Below, in pieces: positions 16,846-25,400 of a DNA stretch of 64,000 nt. Position 1 is the first letter of the stretch. Every line of letters starts with the position of its first letter. The position numbers and the translations under genes are program-made. Source of the stretch: an uncultured Bacilli bacterium (GTDB lineage: Bacteria; Bacillota_I; Bacilli_A; RF39; UBA660); contig CAKPEZ010000003.1 in the NCBI GenBank assembly GCA_934149465.1, positions 90,680 to 154,679 of the forward strand. Reading direction: 5' to 3'. The notes under the pieces are model-generated. The model had not been told where the DNA came from. It ran no database searches and saw only the letters and a list, made by a program, of their open reading frames with translations.

Positions 16846-16869
16846 AAAGTAGGAATACTTTCTTTTTTT
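16844..16869 (+). terminator. Terminator of the sigma-70 array
   Basis: AGAAAGTA-GGAA-TACTTTCT is a perfect 8-bp stem with a GGAA tetraloop, then a run of T. Confidence 0.9.
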
Positions 16870-16934
16870 AAGGTCTTTTCTTTTTATCAAAAAAAGCTTA
16901 TAATGTTATTAGGTTAAAAATAGGAGGTATGTAA

Positions 16935-18194
16935 GTGAGTATATATATAAATGGACATAAAGAAATGACTATAAACAAGAAAATTGTTGAATATATAAAG
17001 CCTCAAGTTATTTATATTCCTCTTTCTAATAAAAATGGTGTAGAATATCGGCATTTAATTAAAGAAGGAGATTATGTTTATAAAGGACAAGTGGTTGCTT
17101 ATAATGATCAGATTAACTTTCCAATTCATTCTAGTGTAAGTGGATATGCTGTTAAGGGAGTTAAGAAGATTATTAATAATGGAGAAAAGATTAGGTGTAT
17201 AGCAGTTGAAAATGACTTTAAAGAAAGATATGAGACTAGCAAGGGCGCTAAGAGAATTATTAATAAATATGATAAAAAAGAATTCCTTGAGATGTTAAAA
17301 GAGTATGGAATTACAGGATTAGGTGGTAGTGATTTCCCTACATTTCTTAAGTATAGTTCTAGTGATAATTTTGAGTATTTATTAGTAAATGGAGTAGAAT
17401 GTGAGCCTTTTATTACAGCAGATGTTTCTTTAATGTTAGAGCACGCTGAAGATATTTTGGAGGCAGTAGATGCTATTATTGAGATAATGAATTTAAAAAA
17501 AGCTATTATTTGTATTAAGAATGTTAATTATAAAGTAATAGAAGAATTTCTTAAATATAAGGGAAGTTATCCTAATATTACGATTTTTCCTACTTTAGAT
17601 AAATATCCTAATGGATGGGAAAGGAATGTTGTTTCTGATACTTTGGGTATTACTTATAATAAGTATCCTTCAGAAAAGGGAATAATTGTTAATAATGTTA
17701 GTACAATATATGCTATTTATGAAATGCTTAAATATAATAGACCTTTAACAGAAAGAGTAATTACAATTACTGGTGAAGGAATTAAGAATCCACAAAATGT
17801 TAAAGTAAAAATAGGTGCTTCTATTAAAGAAATTATTAATTATATTGATGGATATAATAATTTAAAAAATCCTTTATTTATTGCAGGTGGGCCTATGATG
17901 GGGAAAAGTTTACCTGTTGATGATTTGGTAGTAACTAAAGATTTATCTTGTGTTATTGTAATGGAAGATAATTTTAAATTACCGAAAGAATGTATAAAAT
18001 GTGGAAAATGTATTGAAGTGTGTCCTGCGCATATTATGCCAGTAGTTATTAAAAATAATTTAGATGATAAAGACGCTCTTAGAAAACTAAGACCTGATCG
18101 CTGTATAGAGTGCGGACTTTGTTCATATATTTGTCCTTCTAGAATAGAGGTTAGAGAATGTGTTCGTTTAGCTAAAGAAAGGATGATAAAATAA
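16935..18194 (+). CDS. rnfC: RnfC-like iron-sulfur subunit
   Basis: A 419-residue NADH-binding/electron-transfer subunit of the Rnf type. The N-terminal part resembles a biotinyl-like fold (RHLIKEGDYVYKGQVVAYND). The nucleotide/FMN-binding region has GITGLGGSDFPTFLK near residues 130-144 (normally GGAGFPT) and NGVECEPFITADVS. The C-terminus carries two 4Fe-4S motifs: CIKCGKCIEVCP near 353-364 and CIECGLCSYICP near 390-401. The GTG start at 16935 has AGGAGG. It shares its last base with the RnfD-like gene. RnfA, RnfB and RnfE are not in the neighbourhood. Confidence 0.85.
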   Translation: MSIYINGHKEMTINKKIVEYIKPQVIYIPLSNKNGVEYRHLIKEGDYVYKGQVVAYNDQINFPIHSSVSGYAVKGVKKIINNGEKIRCIAVENDFKERYETSKGAKRIINKYDKKEFLEMLKEYGITGLGGSDFPTFLKYSSSDNFEYLLVNGVECEPFITADVSLMLEHAEDILEAVDAIIEIMNLKKAIICIKNVNYKVIEEFLKYKGSYPNITIFPTLDKYPNGWERNVVSDTLGITYNKYPSEKGIIVNNVSTIYAIYEMLKYNRPLTERVITITGEGIKNPQNVKVKIGASIKEIINYIDGYNNLKNPLFIAGGPMMGKSLPVDDLVVTKDLSCVIVMEDNFKLPKECIKCGKCIEVCPAHIMPVVIKNNLDDKDALRKLRPDRCIECGLCSYICPSRIEVRECVRLAKERMIK

Positions 18195-19633
18195 TGAATT
18201 TTCATACTAGAGTAGGTAATTTCTTAAAGACAGATAATAGCACTTCTAAGATTATGAATAATCTTCTAATAGCGCTTTTTCCAATATATTTATTTGCTTT
18301 TTATAAAAATGGGCTTCTTCCTATTATAAAAGGTTATGGTGATATAGGAAGTTTGTTTCATTTGTTGTTAGTGCTTATTCTTCCTTGTTTAGTTTGCCTT
18401 GGGACTGAGTATTTATGGTATAATTATTTATTAAAAGAAAAACGTGATATTAAGTATTTTGTTAATGATACTTACGCATTAATTCCTGGGCTATTTCTTA
18501 GCTTAATAATACCGATTAATACACCAGTTTATCTTTTAATACTTGGATCTTTATTTATGATAATTATAGGTAAACTTATTTATGGCGGATTTGGACATAA
18601 TTTTTTAAATCCAGCTTTAGTAGGAAGATTTTTTATTATGAGTTGTTATGGAGCTATAATTGGTAAAAGTGGAGGATATCTTAATTTATATGAGAAGTCT
18701 CTTGATACAATAGCGGGAGCTACTCCTTTAGGAAATTTAGCTTCTTTAAATTATAGCGGTTCTTATCAAAATATAATTACTCCTTTTGGAAGTATTTGGA
18801 ATTTCTTAATAGGAAATATTCCTGGAGCAATTGGAGAAACTAGTTCTTTATTAATATTACTAGCACTTATTTATTTGATTTTAAATAAGGTTATTAAATG
18901 GCGTATTCCCGTTTATTATTTAGGTACTGTTTTTGCATCTACGATGATTATTGGATTTGCAAATGGAATGGGATTATGGTATCCATTATTTCATTTATTA
19001 AGTGGAGGTCTTTTATTTGGAGCAGTATTTATGGCTACTGATCCTGTTACTAGTCCACTTACTAAAAATAGTCAAATTATATATGGAATTTCTTTGGGAA
19101 TATTGACGTTATTCTTTCGCTTTTTAACAAGTTATCCTGAAGGAGTATGTCTATCTATTTTAATAATGAACCTAGTAGTACTTTTATTAAATAAATTCGA
19201 TATAATATCTTTTAGTAAGAAATATCTTAATTTACTAGTACTTAGTTTAGTAGTTGGAATTTTAGTTATATTTACAATAGTTATTTCTTTTAAAGTAAAA
19301 AATAGTGCTTCTTTAGAAGATGAATCTTTTAAGATTTTAGATAAGAAAGTAAATGGTCATGAGACTACTTATCTTGTTAATGGGAAAGGTTTTGGTGGAA
19401 TGGATTCTTATAAAGTAAAAGTTACTTTTAAGAATGATTATATTGTAAGTATTGATGTTTTAGAAAATAAAGAAAGTTATTATAATTTGTTAGAATCAAG
19501 TAATTATCTTAATAAAATTATTATTAATCAGAGTAATTTAGATAATTTAGATACTGTAAGTGGCGCTACTTATTCTTCTAAATTTTTAAAAGAACTTATT
19601 ACTAAGGTTCAAGATGATTATAAGAGAAAGTAA
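18194..19633 (+). CDS. rnfD: RnfD-RnfG fusion, membrane flavoprotein
   Basis: A 479-residue fusion. Residues about 20-360 form the multi-span RnfD/NqrB-like domain, with GKLIYGGFGHNFLNPALVGR, the flavinylation-type motif AGATPLGN near 173-180, and FMATDPVTSPLTKN near 280-290. After a final membrane span (LVLSLVVGILVIFTIVISF) comes an extracytosolic FMN-binding domain of the RnfG kind (about 375-479) with GKGFGGMDSYKVKVTF and the flavin attachment motif DTVSGATYSS near 452-461. In standard complexes D and G are separate proteins. Attachment of FMN needs ApbE, which is not in this window. The pair may form a minimal route for electrons across the membrane; coupling to ion transport is uncertain. 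Confidence 0.82.
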   Translation: MNFHTRVGNFLKTDNSTSKIMNNLLIALFPIYLFAFYKNGLLPIIKGYGDIGSLFHLLLVLILPCLVCLGTEYLWYNYLLKEKRDIKYFVNDTYALIPGLFLSLIIPINTPVYLLILGSLFMIIIGKLIYGGFGHNFLNPALVGRFFIMSCYGAIIGKSGGYLNLYEKSLDTIAGATPLGNLASLNYSGSYQNIITPFGSIWNFLIGNIPGAIGETSSLLILLALIYLILNKVIKWRIPVYYLGTVFASTMIIGFANGMGLWYPLFHLLSGGLLFGAVFMATDPVTSPLTKNSQIIYGISLGILTLFFRFLTSYPEGVCLSILIMNLVVLLLNKFDIISFSKKYLNLLVLSLVVGILVIFTIVISFKVKNSASLEDESFKILDKKVNGHETTYLVNGKGFGGMDSYKVKVTFKNDYIVSIDVLENKESYYNLLESSNYLNKIIINQSNLDNLDTVSGATYSSKFLKELITKVQDDYKRK

Positions 19634-19657
19634 AAGTCTAATCTTTTACTTTTTTTC
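19627..19657 (+). terminator. Terminator of the rnfC-rnfD pair
   Basis: AAAGTAAAAG pairs with CTTTTACTTT (10 bp, 6-base loop), followed by a T run. The stem overlaps the end of the coding sequence. Confidence 0.9.
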
Positions 19658-19680
19658 ATATAATTTTTTAGGTGATAATA

Positions 19681-19911
19681 GTGCGTTTATCTGATTTACA
19701 GGCTAAAGAAATTATTAATGTTGATGATGGTAAGAGAATAGGGATGATTATTGATGTTAATGTTGATCCTATTAGTGGGAAAATAAAGAGCTTTTTACTT
19801 CAAGAAGGAAGAAATGGGAAGAGGATTTTTTCTAGTAGAGAAGAGTATGAAGTAAAGTGGGAACAAATATTAAAAGTAGGAGAAGATATTATTTTAGTTA
19901 ACACTAAGTAA
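19681..19911 (+). CDS. ylmC: YlmC/YmxH-family PRC-barrel protein
   Basis: A 76-residue PRC-barrel protein of the YlmC/YmxH group, which is associated with sporulation in Bacillota. It begins MRLSDLQAKEIINVDDGKRI, and GMIIDVNVDPISGKIKSFLL gives the two barrel strands with the conserved D-P-x-x-G-K-I. The GTG at 19681 is preferred: AGGTGAT lies 5 bases before it and family members start with this MxxSDLQ sequence, while an earlier in-frame GTG (19672) sits inside that ribosome site. Confidence 0.8.
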   Translation: MRLSDLQAKEIINVDDGKRIGMIIDVNVDPISGKIKSFLLQEGRNGKRIFSSREEYEVKWEQILKVGEDIILVNTK

Positions 19912-19961
19912 ACTTTTTGCTTTTAATTTTAAATTTTAGTATAATTATTAAGGTGATTTAG

Positions 19962-20654
19962 ATGCATATAGTTACGAATAATAAATGGGATAAAGTTTTA
20001 GAAGAAGAATATAATAAAGATTATTTTTATAATTTGGCAAAGAAAGTGGAAACAGAATATAATAATCCTAATAAGGAGATTTTTCCAAGTAAGAGTAAGA
20101 TATTTAGGGCACTTGTCTTAACAGATTATGACGATGTTAAGGTAGTTATCTTAGGACAAGATCCATATCATGGTAAAGGGCAAGCTAATGGTCTTGCTTT
20201 TGCAGTTAATTCTGGGGTTCCACTTCCTCCATCGGAGCTTAATATATATAAAGAATTAAAAGCTGATTTAGGAATAGAAATTTCTAGAAATGGAGATCTT
20301 ACATCTTGGGCTAAACAAGGAGTTCTTCTTTTGAATACTGTTTTAACGGTTGAAAAAGATAAAGCTTTTTCTCATCGTGATTTTGGTTGGGAACGTTTTA
20401 CGGATGCTATTATTGAGAAGCTAAATGAAAGGGAAAAACCTATTATATTTGTTTTATGGGGAAGAGCTGCTATTGATAAAGCTAAACTTATTACGAATAA
20501 AAATCATTATATAATTAGTTCTGCGCATCCTTCTCCATTATCTGCTAATAGGGGATTTTTTGGAAGTAAGCCTTTTTCTAAGATAAATAGTCAGTTAATA
20601 AAATATCATGAGAAACCTATTGATTTTACTCTACCAAAAAGCACATTGAATTAA
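19962..20654 (+). CDS. ung: Uracil-DNA glycosylase (family 1)
   Basis: Removes uracil from DNA in base-excision repair. The water-activating loop is GQDPYHGKGQANGLAF near residues 64-79 (catalytic Asp in GQDPYHG). The Leu-intercalation loop is HPSPLSANRGFFGSKPFSK near 187-205. VLLLNTVLTVE and the Asn in that strand complete the uracil pocket. The length of 230 residues is normal. The ribosome site AAGGTGAT precedes the ATG. It is convergent with the 20651 gene and shares a bidirectional terminator whose left arm lies in its last codons. Confidence 0.97.
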   Translation: MHIVTNNKWDKVLEEEYNKDYFYNLAKKVETEYNNPNKEIFPSKSKIFRALVLTDYDDVKVVILGQDPYHGKGQANGLAFAVNSGVPLPPSELNIYKELKADLGIEISRNGDLTSWAKQGVLLLNTVLTVEKDKAFSHRDFGWERFTDAIIEKLNEREKPIIFVLWGRAAIDKAKLITNKNHYIISSAHPSPLSANRGFFGSKPFSKINSQLIKYHEKPIDFTLPKSTLN

Positions 20655-20669
20655 CAATGTGCTTTTTTT
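20636..20669. terminator. Bidirectional terminator between ung and the 20651 gene
   Basis: AAAAAGCACATTG pairs with CAATGTGCTTTTT around a 6-base loop. T runs lie on both outer sides, one on each strand. Confidence 0.92.
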
Positions 20670-21130
20670 ATAATTTTCTTTTGTAATTTAGAATTTAGTT
20701 TATTAATAATAGAAAGAATGTTTTTAAGATCTTCTGCTTTATCAGTAGTAACTGAGTATTTTGTTTTAAATCTTTGGAAAGTATGAGCAGATAATGAATC
20801 AGAAATAGATTCTAAGTAATAAACATCATATTCTTTGTTTTCATAAGTATTAACTTTAAATTTTGCTTTTGTTCTTTTTTGCCATGCTATATTATAGGTA
20901 AAGCGTTCTAGAAGATAAAGATATTCTTCTTCTGTTAAAGTAATATCTTTAGAATAAATAGTAGGAATTCCTTTTGTTTTAGTAATGCTTCTTACGTTTA
21001 TTTCTTTTTTACCTTGGTAGTTCTTTAATGTATATTCGCAGTAGTTATAAGAACCTTTGTTTTCTTCGAACTGTTTGTTAATATTAGTATTAATATCAGC
21101 AAATTCTTCAATAATTGAACTTTTTTTCAT
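20651..21130 (-). CDS. Unknown 159-aa protein
   Basis: Not recognised. It is a soluble, Lys-rich protein with alternating strands (KKEINVRSITKTKGIPTIYS, KFKVNTYENKEYDVYYLE) followed by C-terminal helices (AEDLKNILSIINKLNSKLQK). It has no signal peptide or membrane span. The beta-rich middle could be a small barrel, but no motif allows assignment. The ATG at 21130 has AGGAGGG upstream. Its stop lies in the terminator shared with ung. Confidence 0.65.
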   Translation of the reverse strand: MKKSSIIEEFADINTNINKQFEENKGSYNYCEYTLKNYQGKKEINVRSITKTKGIPTIYSKDITLTEEEYLYLLERFTYNIAWQKRTKAKFKVNTYENKEYDVYYLESISDSLSAHTFQRFKTKYSVTTDKAEDLKNILSIINKLNSKLQKKIIKKAHC

Positions 21131-21206
21131 TAGTATCCCTCCTTTTTGGTGTTTGTATATTATACCAAAGGTTTTTGCTTTTGTAAAGAAAAAGACCTTA
21201 AACTAC

Positions 21207-21752
21207 CTATAATTTAAAGTCTTCGTAATCTTCATCATTCATATTTTTACGATCAAAGTAAAGTCTTTCTTTATAGTGGCATATTCCTGATACAATGTTT
21301 GTAGGGAATATTCGCACTAATTTGTTATATTTACTTATGTTGTTATTATAATAAGTTTTAAGAGCTTCTAAAGAATTATCTTTGGAAGCAATGCTTTTTT
21401 GAATTTTCTTTCCTTCTTCAATATCTTCTTCTTGAGGAGATATTTCTAGAAGTTTATGATTAATTTCTATTAGTTTTCTATCTAAATCAAAGTTGCTTAG
21501 TTTTAGGTGCCTTAGTTTGATAAAGCTATCAAATAATTCTTTTTCATTTTCATTTGCATCATCTTTTTTTACTAAAGATATATATTTGTTTATAAGATCA
21601 AATTTACTTCTTAGGGTATTATCTATTTCAGCTTCTACTTCATTAATTCTAATTATATATTCTTGAAAGTGATTATACATAATAGTATAGATAATTAAGA
21701 TAATACATACTAAGATTATTGTTAATAAAAAATAAATAACAATATTTTCCAC
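21207..21752 (-). CDS. lemA: LemA-family membrane protein
   Basis: An N-terminal membrane span (IVIYFLLTIILVCIILIIYT) is followed by a long helical bundle. NEVEAEIDNTLRSKFDLINK near residue 40 and YYNNNISKYNKLVRIFPTNI near 140 are LemA signatures; the latter is the conserved N-x-x-V-R-x-F-P. The C-terminus has LYFDRKNMND. LemA proteins sit in the cytoplasmic membrane with the bundle outside; their role is not well defined. The GTG at 21752 is preferred over 21761 because the AGGATGTG ribosome site is too close to the latter. It is 51 bp downstream of gerQ on the same strand. Confidence 0.82.
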   Translation of the reverse strand: MENIVIYFLLTIILVCIILIIYTIMYNHFQEYIIRINEVEAEIDNTLRSKFDLINKYISLVKKDDANENEKELFDSFIKLRHLKLSNFDLDRKLIEINHKLLEISPQEEDIEEGKKIQKSIASKDNSLEALKTYYNNNISKYNKLVRIFPTNIVSGICHYKERLYFDRKNMNDEDYEDFKL

Positions 21753-21803
21753 TAGTATCACATCCTAGTTAATTATATCATTATTAACTTTTTTGATCAA
21801 CTA

Positions 21804-22169
21804 TCAATCAAATTTTTTGATGAAATTGATTGGTTCTTCGAATGTGACAAAGTCTAGGTAAATGAGTAAGATTAAATACCATTCTCCAGTATTTGGGTTA
21901 CTCATGATTAAATGATCTCTTCCTGATTGTTCGATAATTCCGTTAAATACTCGATCTTGCCATTCTTTACTACCAGGAACAGTAATATGCGCTTTAGCCA
22001 TTTTTCCACGGTTTAATCTTAAGATATTTTCTATGTATGATTGTTCTTGGAAAGTATTGCCATTAGCGACGTTTTGTTCATAGCTAGGAACACTTTGCTG
22101 ATTTGGAACAGTATTTCCTTCTAAGCCTTGGCCTGGGAAAATTGGATTAGTGTAGTAATTTTCATTCAT
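21804..22169 (-). CDS. gerQ: Spore coat protein GerQ
   Basis: A 121-residue protein with a low-complexity N-terminus rich in Asn, Gln and Pro (NPIFPGQGLEGNTVPNQQSV). The conserved GerQ domain follows: SYIENILRLNRGKMAKAHIT, SKEWQDRVFNGIIEQSGRDH and LILLIYLDFVTFEEPI. In Bacillus GerQ is a coat protein cross-linked by transglutaminase and needed for hydrolysis of the cortex by CwlJ. The start at 22169 has AGGAGG in front; a longer open frame reaching 22286 is not coding, because it would run through that ribosome site and the addA promoter region. Confidence 0.93.
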   Translation of the reverse strand: MNENYYTNPIFPGQGLEGNTVPNQQSVPSYEQNVANGNTFQEQSYIENILRLNRGKMAKAHITVPGSKEWQDRVFNGIIEQSGRDHLIMSNPNTGEWYLILLIYLDFVTFEEPINFIKKFD

Positions 22170-22245
22170 AATTAATTTCCTCCTAAAAAAATATATGATT
22201 AATCTATAAATATATGATAAAATTAGAGATAGGAAAGAAGTGATA

Positions 22246-25200
22246 ATGATGCCTAGATGGACAGAGGAACAGTTATTAGCAATCAATGAAGATCACAGTA
22301 ATATTATTGTGTCAGCAGGAGCAGGAAGTGGAAAAACTGCGGTATTAAGTGAAAGAGTTATTCGTAAGCTTCAGGATGGTGTTTCAATTAATCATTTGCT
22401 TCTTTTAACTTTTACTAAGGCTGCATCTTTAGAGATGAAAGAAAGAATTAGGGATAAGATAAGTAAGATTCCTTCTTTAAGTAGGGAACTTGATTTAATA
22501 GATTCTAGTTATATTACGACATTTGATAGTTTTGCTTTATCGGTAGTAAAAAGATATCATTATTTATTAAATATATCTAATAATCCAAAGATTGCAGATC
22601 AAAGTATTATTGACTTAAAGAAGAAAGAATTTTTAGATGAGGTATTTGATTATTATTATAGTCTTAATGATTATAAATTTAATAAGTTAATTTTTGATTT
22701 TTCTTTGAAAGATGATAATTCTATTAAGAAAGATATTTTAAGAATTTATAATACTTTAAGCTTGTATATAGATAAAGATTTGTTTTTAGATGGTTACACG
22801 GAATCATCTTTTGGTGAAAATGCTATAAGAGATGATTTATCAAAGTATCTTTTTCTTCTTAAGAGTAAGATTGATTCTTTGAGGGAACTTATAGAAGAGT
22901 TATCTTATTTAGTAGATTCTTCTTATATAGAGAAATTAGAAAGTGTTTTATATCCTTTATTTAATAGCAATTCTTATGAAGATATTAGAAATTATTCTAA
23001 TATAAAGATACCTATTTTAAGAAATGCTAGTATAGAGGGAAAAGATAAGAAAGAGGAGATTTCTTCTTTAATAAAAGAGATTAATTCTCTTTGTAATTGG
23101 GAAAATACTTTGAAGATAGAAGAGAGTATTTTAAAGACAAAGGATTATGTAGAAGTTATTATTGATATTTTGAAGAACTTAGATATTAAGCTTAGTAATT
23201 ATAAGAGAGAAAATGATTTGTATGAGTTTCAAGATATTGCTTTGTTATCTATAAAGGTATTAGAGGATAATCCTTTAGTAAAAGATGAATTAAAAAATTA
23301 CTTTAATGAAATTATGATAGATGAGTATCAAGATACTTCTGATATTCAGGAATATTTTATTAAGTTAATAGAGAATAATAATGTTTATATGGTTGGTGAT
23401 ATTAAACAGTCAATATATCGTTTTAGAAATGCTAATCCTTATATTTTTAAAAATAAATATGACTTATATAGTAAGAATATTGGTGGTATTAAGATAGATC
23501 TTAATAAGAATTTTAGAACTAGAAAAGAAGCTATTGATGATATTAATATAATATTTAATGATATTATGGATGATATAATAGGAGGAGCAGACTATTTAAA
23601 AAGTCATAACTTAGTATTTGGGAATATGACTTATGAAGAAAATAAGAGGGAAGATCAAAATAATAATTTAGAGGTTTATACTTATCCTTATGATAAAGAT
23701 ACAATCTTTTCTAAGGAAGAAATAGAAGCTTTTATTATAGGAAATGATATAAAAAGAAAGATAGATAATAATTTTCAAATATTAGATAAAAATACTAATC
23801 TTTTAAGAGATGTAAAATATAGTGATTTTGTAATTCTTATGGATAGAGCAACTAATTTTAATTTATATAAGAAAATCTTTGAGTATTTAAATATTCCTTT
23901 AAGAAAATATACTGATGAAAATATTATTGATAAGTATGATATTCTTATTATGAAAAATATTATTAATTTAATTATTAGTATTAAGAAAGAACTTTATGAT
24001 ACTAGTTTTAGATATTCTTTTACTAGTGTAGGTAGAAGTTATTTATTTGAGTATTCTGATGATGAGATATTTGATTATCTTACAAATAATACATTTTATA
24101 ATTCTTCTTTATTTAAGAAAGCTAAGGATATTTCTTATAATATTGATAGTGAGAATATTAGTCATATTATTGAATCAATAATAAATAGATTTTCTTTTTA
24201 TAAAAAAATAAATAAGATGGGTAATGTTAGGGATACTTTAATGAGATTAGAATATCTTTATAATTTAGGAAATAATCTTTCTAGTTTAGGATATACTATT
24301 TATGATTTTTCATCTTTTATTGATAATTTGATAACAGATCAAAGTGAGATTAAAGTATCTATTAAAGAAGATAGTTTAAATTCAGTTAATATTATGACTA
24401 TTCATAAATCTAAGGGATTAGAGTATGGAGTGTGCTACTACGCAGGACTTAGTAATAAATTTAATATAAAAGATATAAATGATCGTTTTTTATTAACAAA
24501 TCGTAAGTTTATCACACCATATTTTGATGAAGGAATTAGATCAACTATTTATAAATCTTTACTTAAAGAAAGTTATGTAAAAGAAGAAATTAGTGAAAAG
24601 ATTCGTTTATTTTATGTAGCATTAACTAGATGTAGGGAGAAGATGATTATTCTTCTTCCAGAATCTTCTTATATCGAGAAAGAACCTTTAAAGTTAGTTA
24701 GTCAATTAATTCGTTATAAGTATCGTTCTTTTGCAGATATTATGAACTCGGTGTTAAGAGATTTAGAATCTTATGTTAAAAAAGTAAATTTGGAAGAAGA
24801 GCATATTTCAAGAAATTATGCTTTAATAAAGAAAAACAATTATGAAGAAAATATTCCTTTATCTTCTGAAAAAATAGATTTTATAAATTTAAATTTATCT
24901 TTTGAAGAGTATGATAATGAGCATTTTTCTAAGAAAATAGATAAACTAATTACTAAGAAAGAAAAAGAGACTTTAGAATTTGGAAGTTATATGCACTATT
25001 TATTAGAGCTTGCTGATTTTAAGAATAAAGATATATCTTTTTTAAATGTGAAAGAACCTTATTATACAAAGATAATGAACTTTATGAATAATAAGATATT
25101 TGATAATGTGTTAAATAGTAAGATCTATAAAGAATATGCTTTTTCTTATCAAAAAGATGGTAATTTATATAGTGGAATTATTGATTTAATGATAGAAGAT

Positions 25201-25365
25201 CAAGATAGGATTTTGATAGTAGATTATAAACTTAAGAATATAGATGATCCAGCTTATTTAAAACAGTTAGAAGGATACTTTGAATATATAAAGAGTAAGT
25301 CGTCTAAAGAAATTCATCTTTATTTATATTCTATTATTACGGAAGAGCTAAAAAAGATAAAATAA
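22246..25365 (+). CDS. addA: ATP-dependent helicase/nuclease subunit A (AddA)
   Basis: Helicase-nuclease of the AddAB complex, which resects double-strand breaks for RecA. The UvrD/PcrA helicase motifs are present: Walker A VSAGAGSGKTAVLSERV near residues 20-36, motif Ia LLLTFTKAASLEMKER, DEYQDT near 362, VGDIKQSIYRFR near 382, MTIHKSKGLEY near 717, and LFYVALTRCREKM near 787. The C-terminal RecB-like nuclease has GIIDLMIEDQDRILIVDYKL and YLKQLEGY. At about 1039 residues it is shorter than usual AddA (about 1200). Start candidates are 22240 (GTG), 22246 and 22249; 22246 best fits the AGGAAAG site. addB is 1.8 kb downstream, separated by rnjA on the other strand. Confidence 0.95.
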   Translation: MMPRWTEEQLLAINEDHSNIIVSAGAGSGKTAVLSERVIRKLQDGVSINHLLLLTFTKAASLEMKERIRDKISKIPSLSRELDLIDSSYITTFDSFALSVVKRYHYLLNISNNPKIADQSIIDLKKKEFLDEVFDYYYSLNDYKFNKLIFDFSLKDDNSIKKDILRIYNTLSLYIDKDLFLDGYTESSFGENAIRDDLSKYLFLLKSKIDSLRELIEELSYLVDSSYIEKLESVLYPLFNSNSYEDIRNYSNIKIPILRNASIEGKDKKEEISSLIKEINSLCNWENTLKIEESILKTKDYVEVIIDILKNLDIKLSNYKRENDLYEFQDIALLSIKVLEDNPLVKDELKNYFNEIMIDEYQDTSDIQEYFIKLIENNNVYMVGDIKQSIYRFRNANPYIFKNKYDLYSKNIGGIKIDLNKNFRTRKEAIDDINIIFNDIMDDIIGGADYLKSHNLVFGNMTYEENKREDQNNNLEVYTYPYDKDTIFSKEEIEAFIIGNDIKRKIDNNFQILDKNTNLLRDVKYSDFVILMDRATNFNLYKKIFEYLNIPLRKYTDENIIDKYDILIMKNIINLIISIKKELYDTSFRYSFTSVGRSYLFEYSDDEIFDYLTNNTFYNSSLFKKAKDISYNIDSENISHIIESIINRFSFYKKINKMGNVRDTLMRLEYLYNLGNNLSSLGYTIYDFSSFIDNLITDQSEIKVSIKEDSLNSVNIMTIHKSKGLEYGVCYYAGLSNKFNIKDINDRFLLTNRKFITPYFDEGIRSTIYKSLLKESYVKEEISEKIRLFYVALTRCREKMIILLPESSYIEKEPLKLVSQLIRYKYRSFADIMNSVLRDLESYVKKVNLEEEHISRNYALIKKNNYEENIPLSSEKIDFINLNLSFEEYDNEHFSKKIDKLITKKEKETLEFGSYMHYLLELADFKNKDISFLNVKEPYYTKIMNFMNNKIFDNVLNSKIYKEYAFSYQKDGNLYSGIIDLMIEDQDRILIVDYKLKNIDDPAYLKQLEGYFEYIKSKSSKEIHLYLYSIITEELKKIK

Positions 25366-25400
25366 AAGAAAGAAGTTTAAGGTTTAAGCTTCTTTCTTTT
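25364..25400. terminator. Bidirectional terminator between addA and rnjA
   Basis: AAAAGAAAGAAGTTTAA pairs with TTAAGCTTCTTTCTTTT (17 bp, one G-T) around a 3-base loop. T runs flank both sides. Confidence 0.88.

Noticed and set aside
20651..21130. CYTH/triphosphatase fold for the 159-aa protein
   Set aside because: The strand pattern is suggestive, but the ExExK signature and the paired Arg/Lys and Glu residues are not present.
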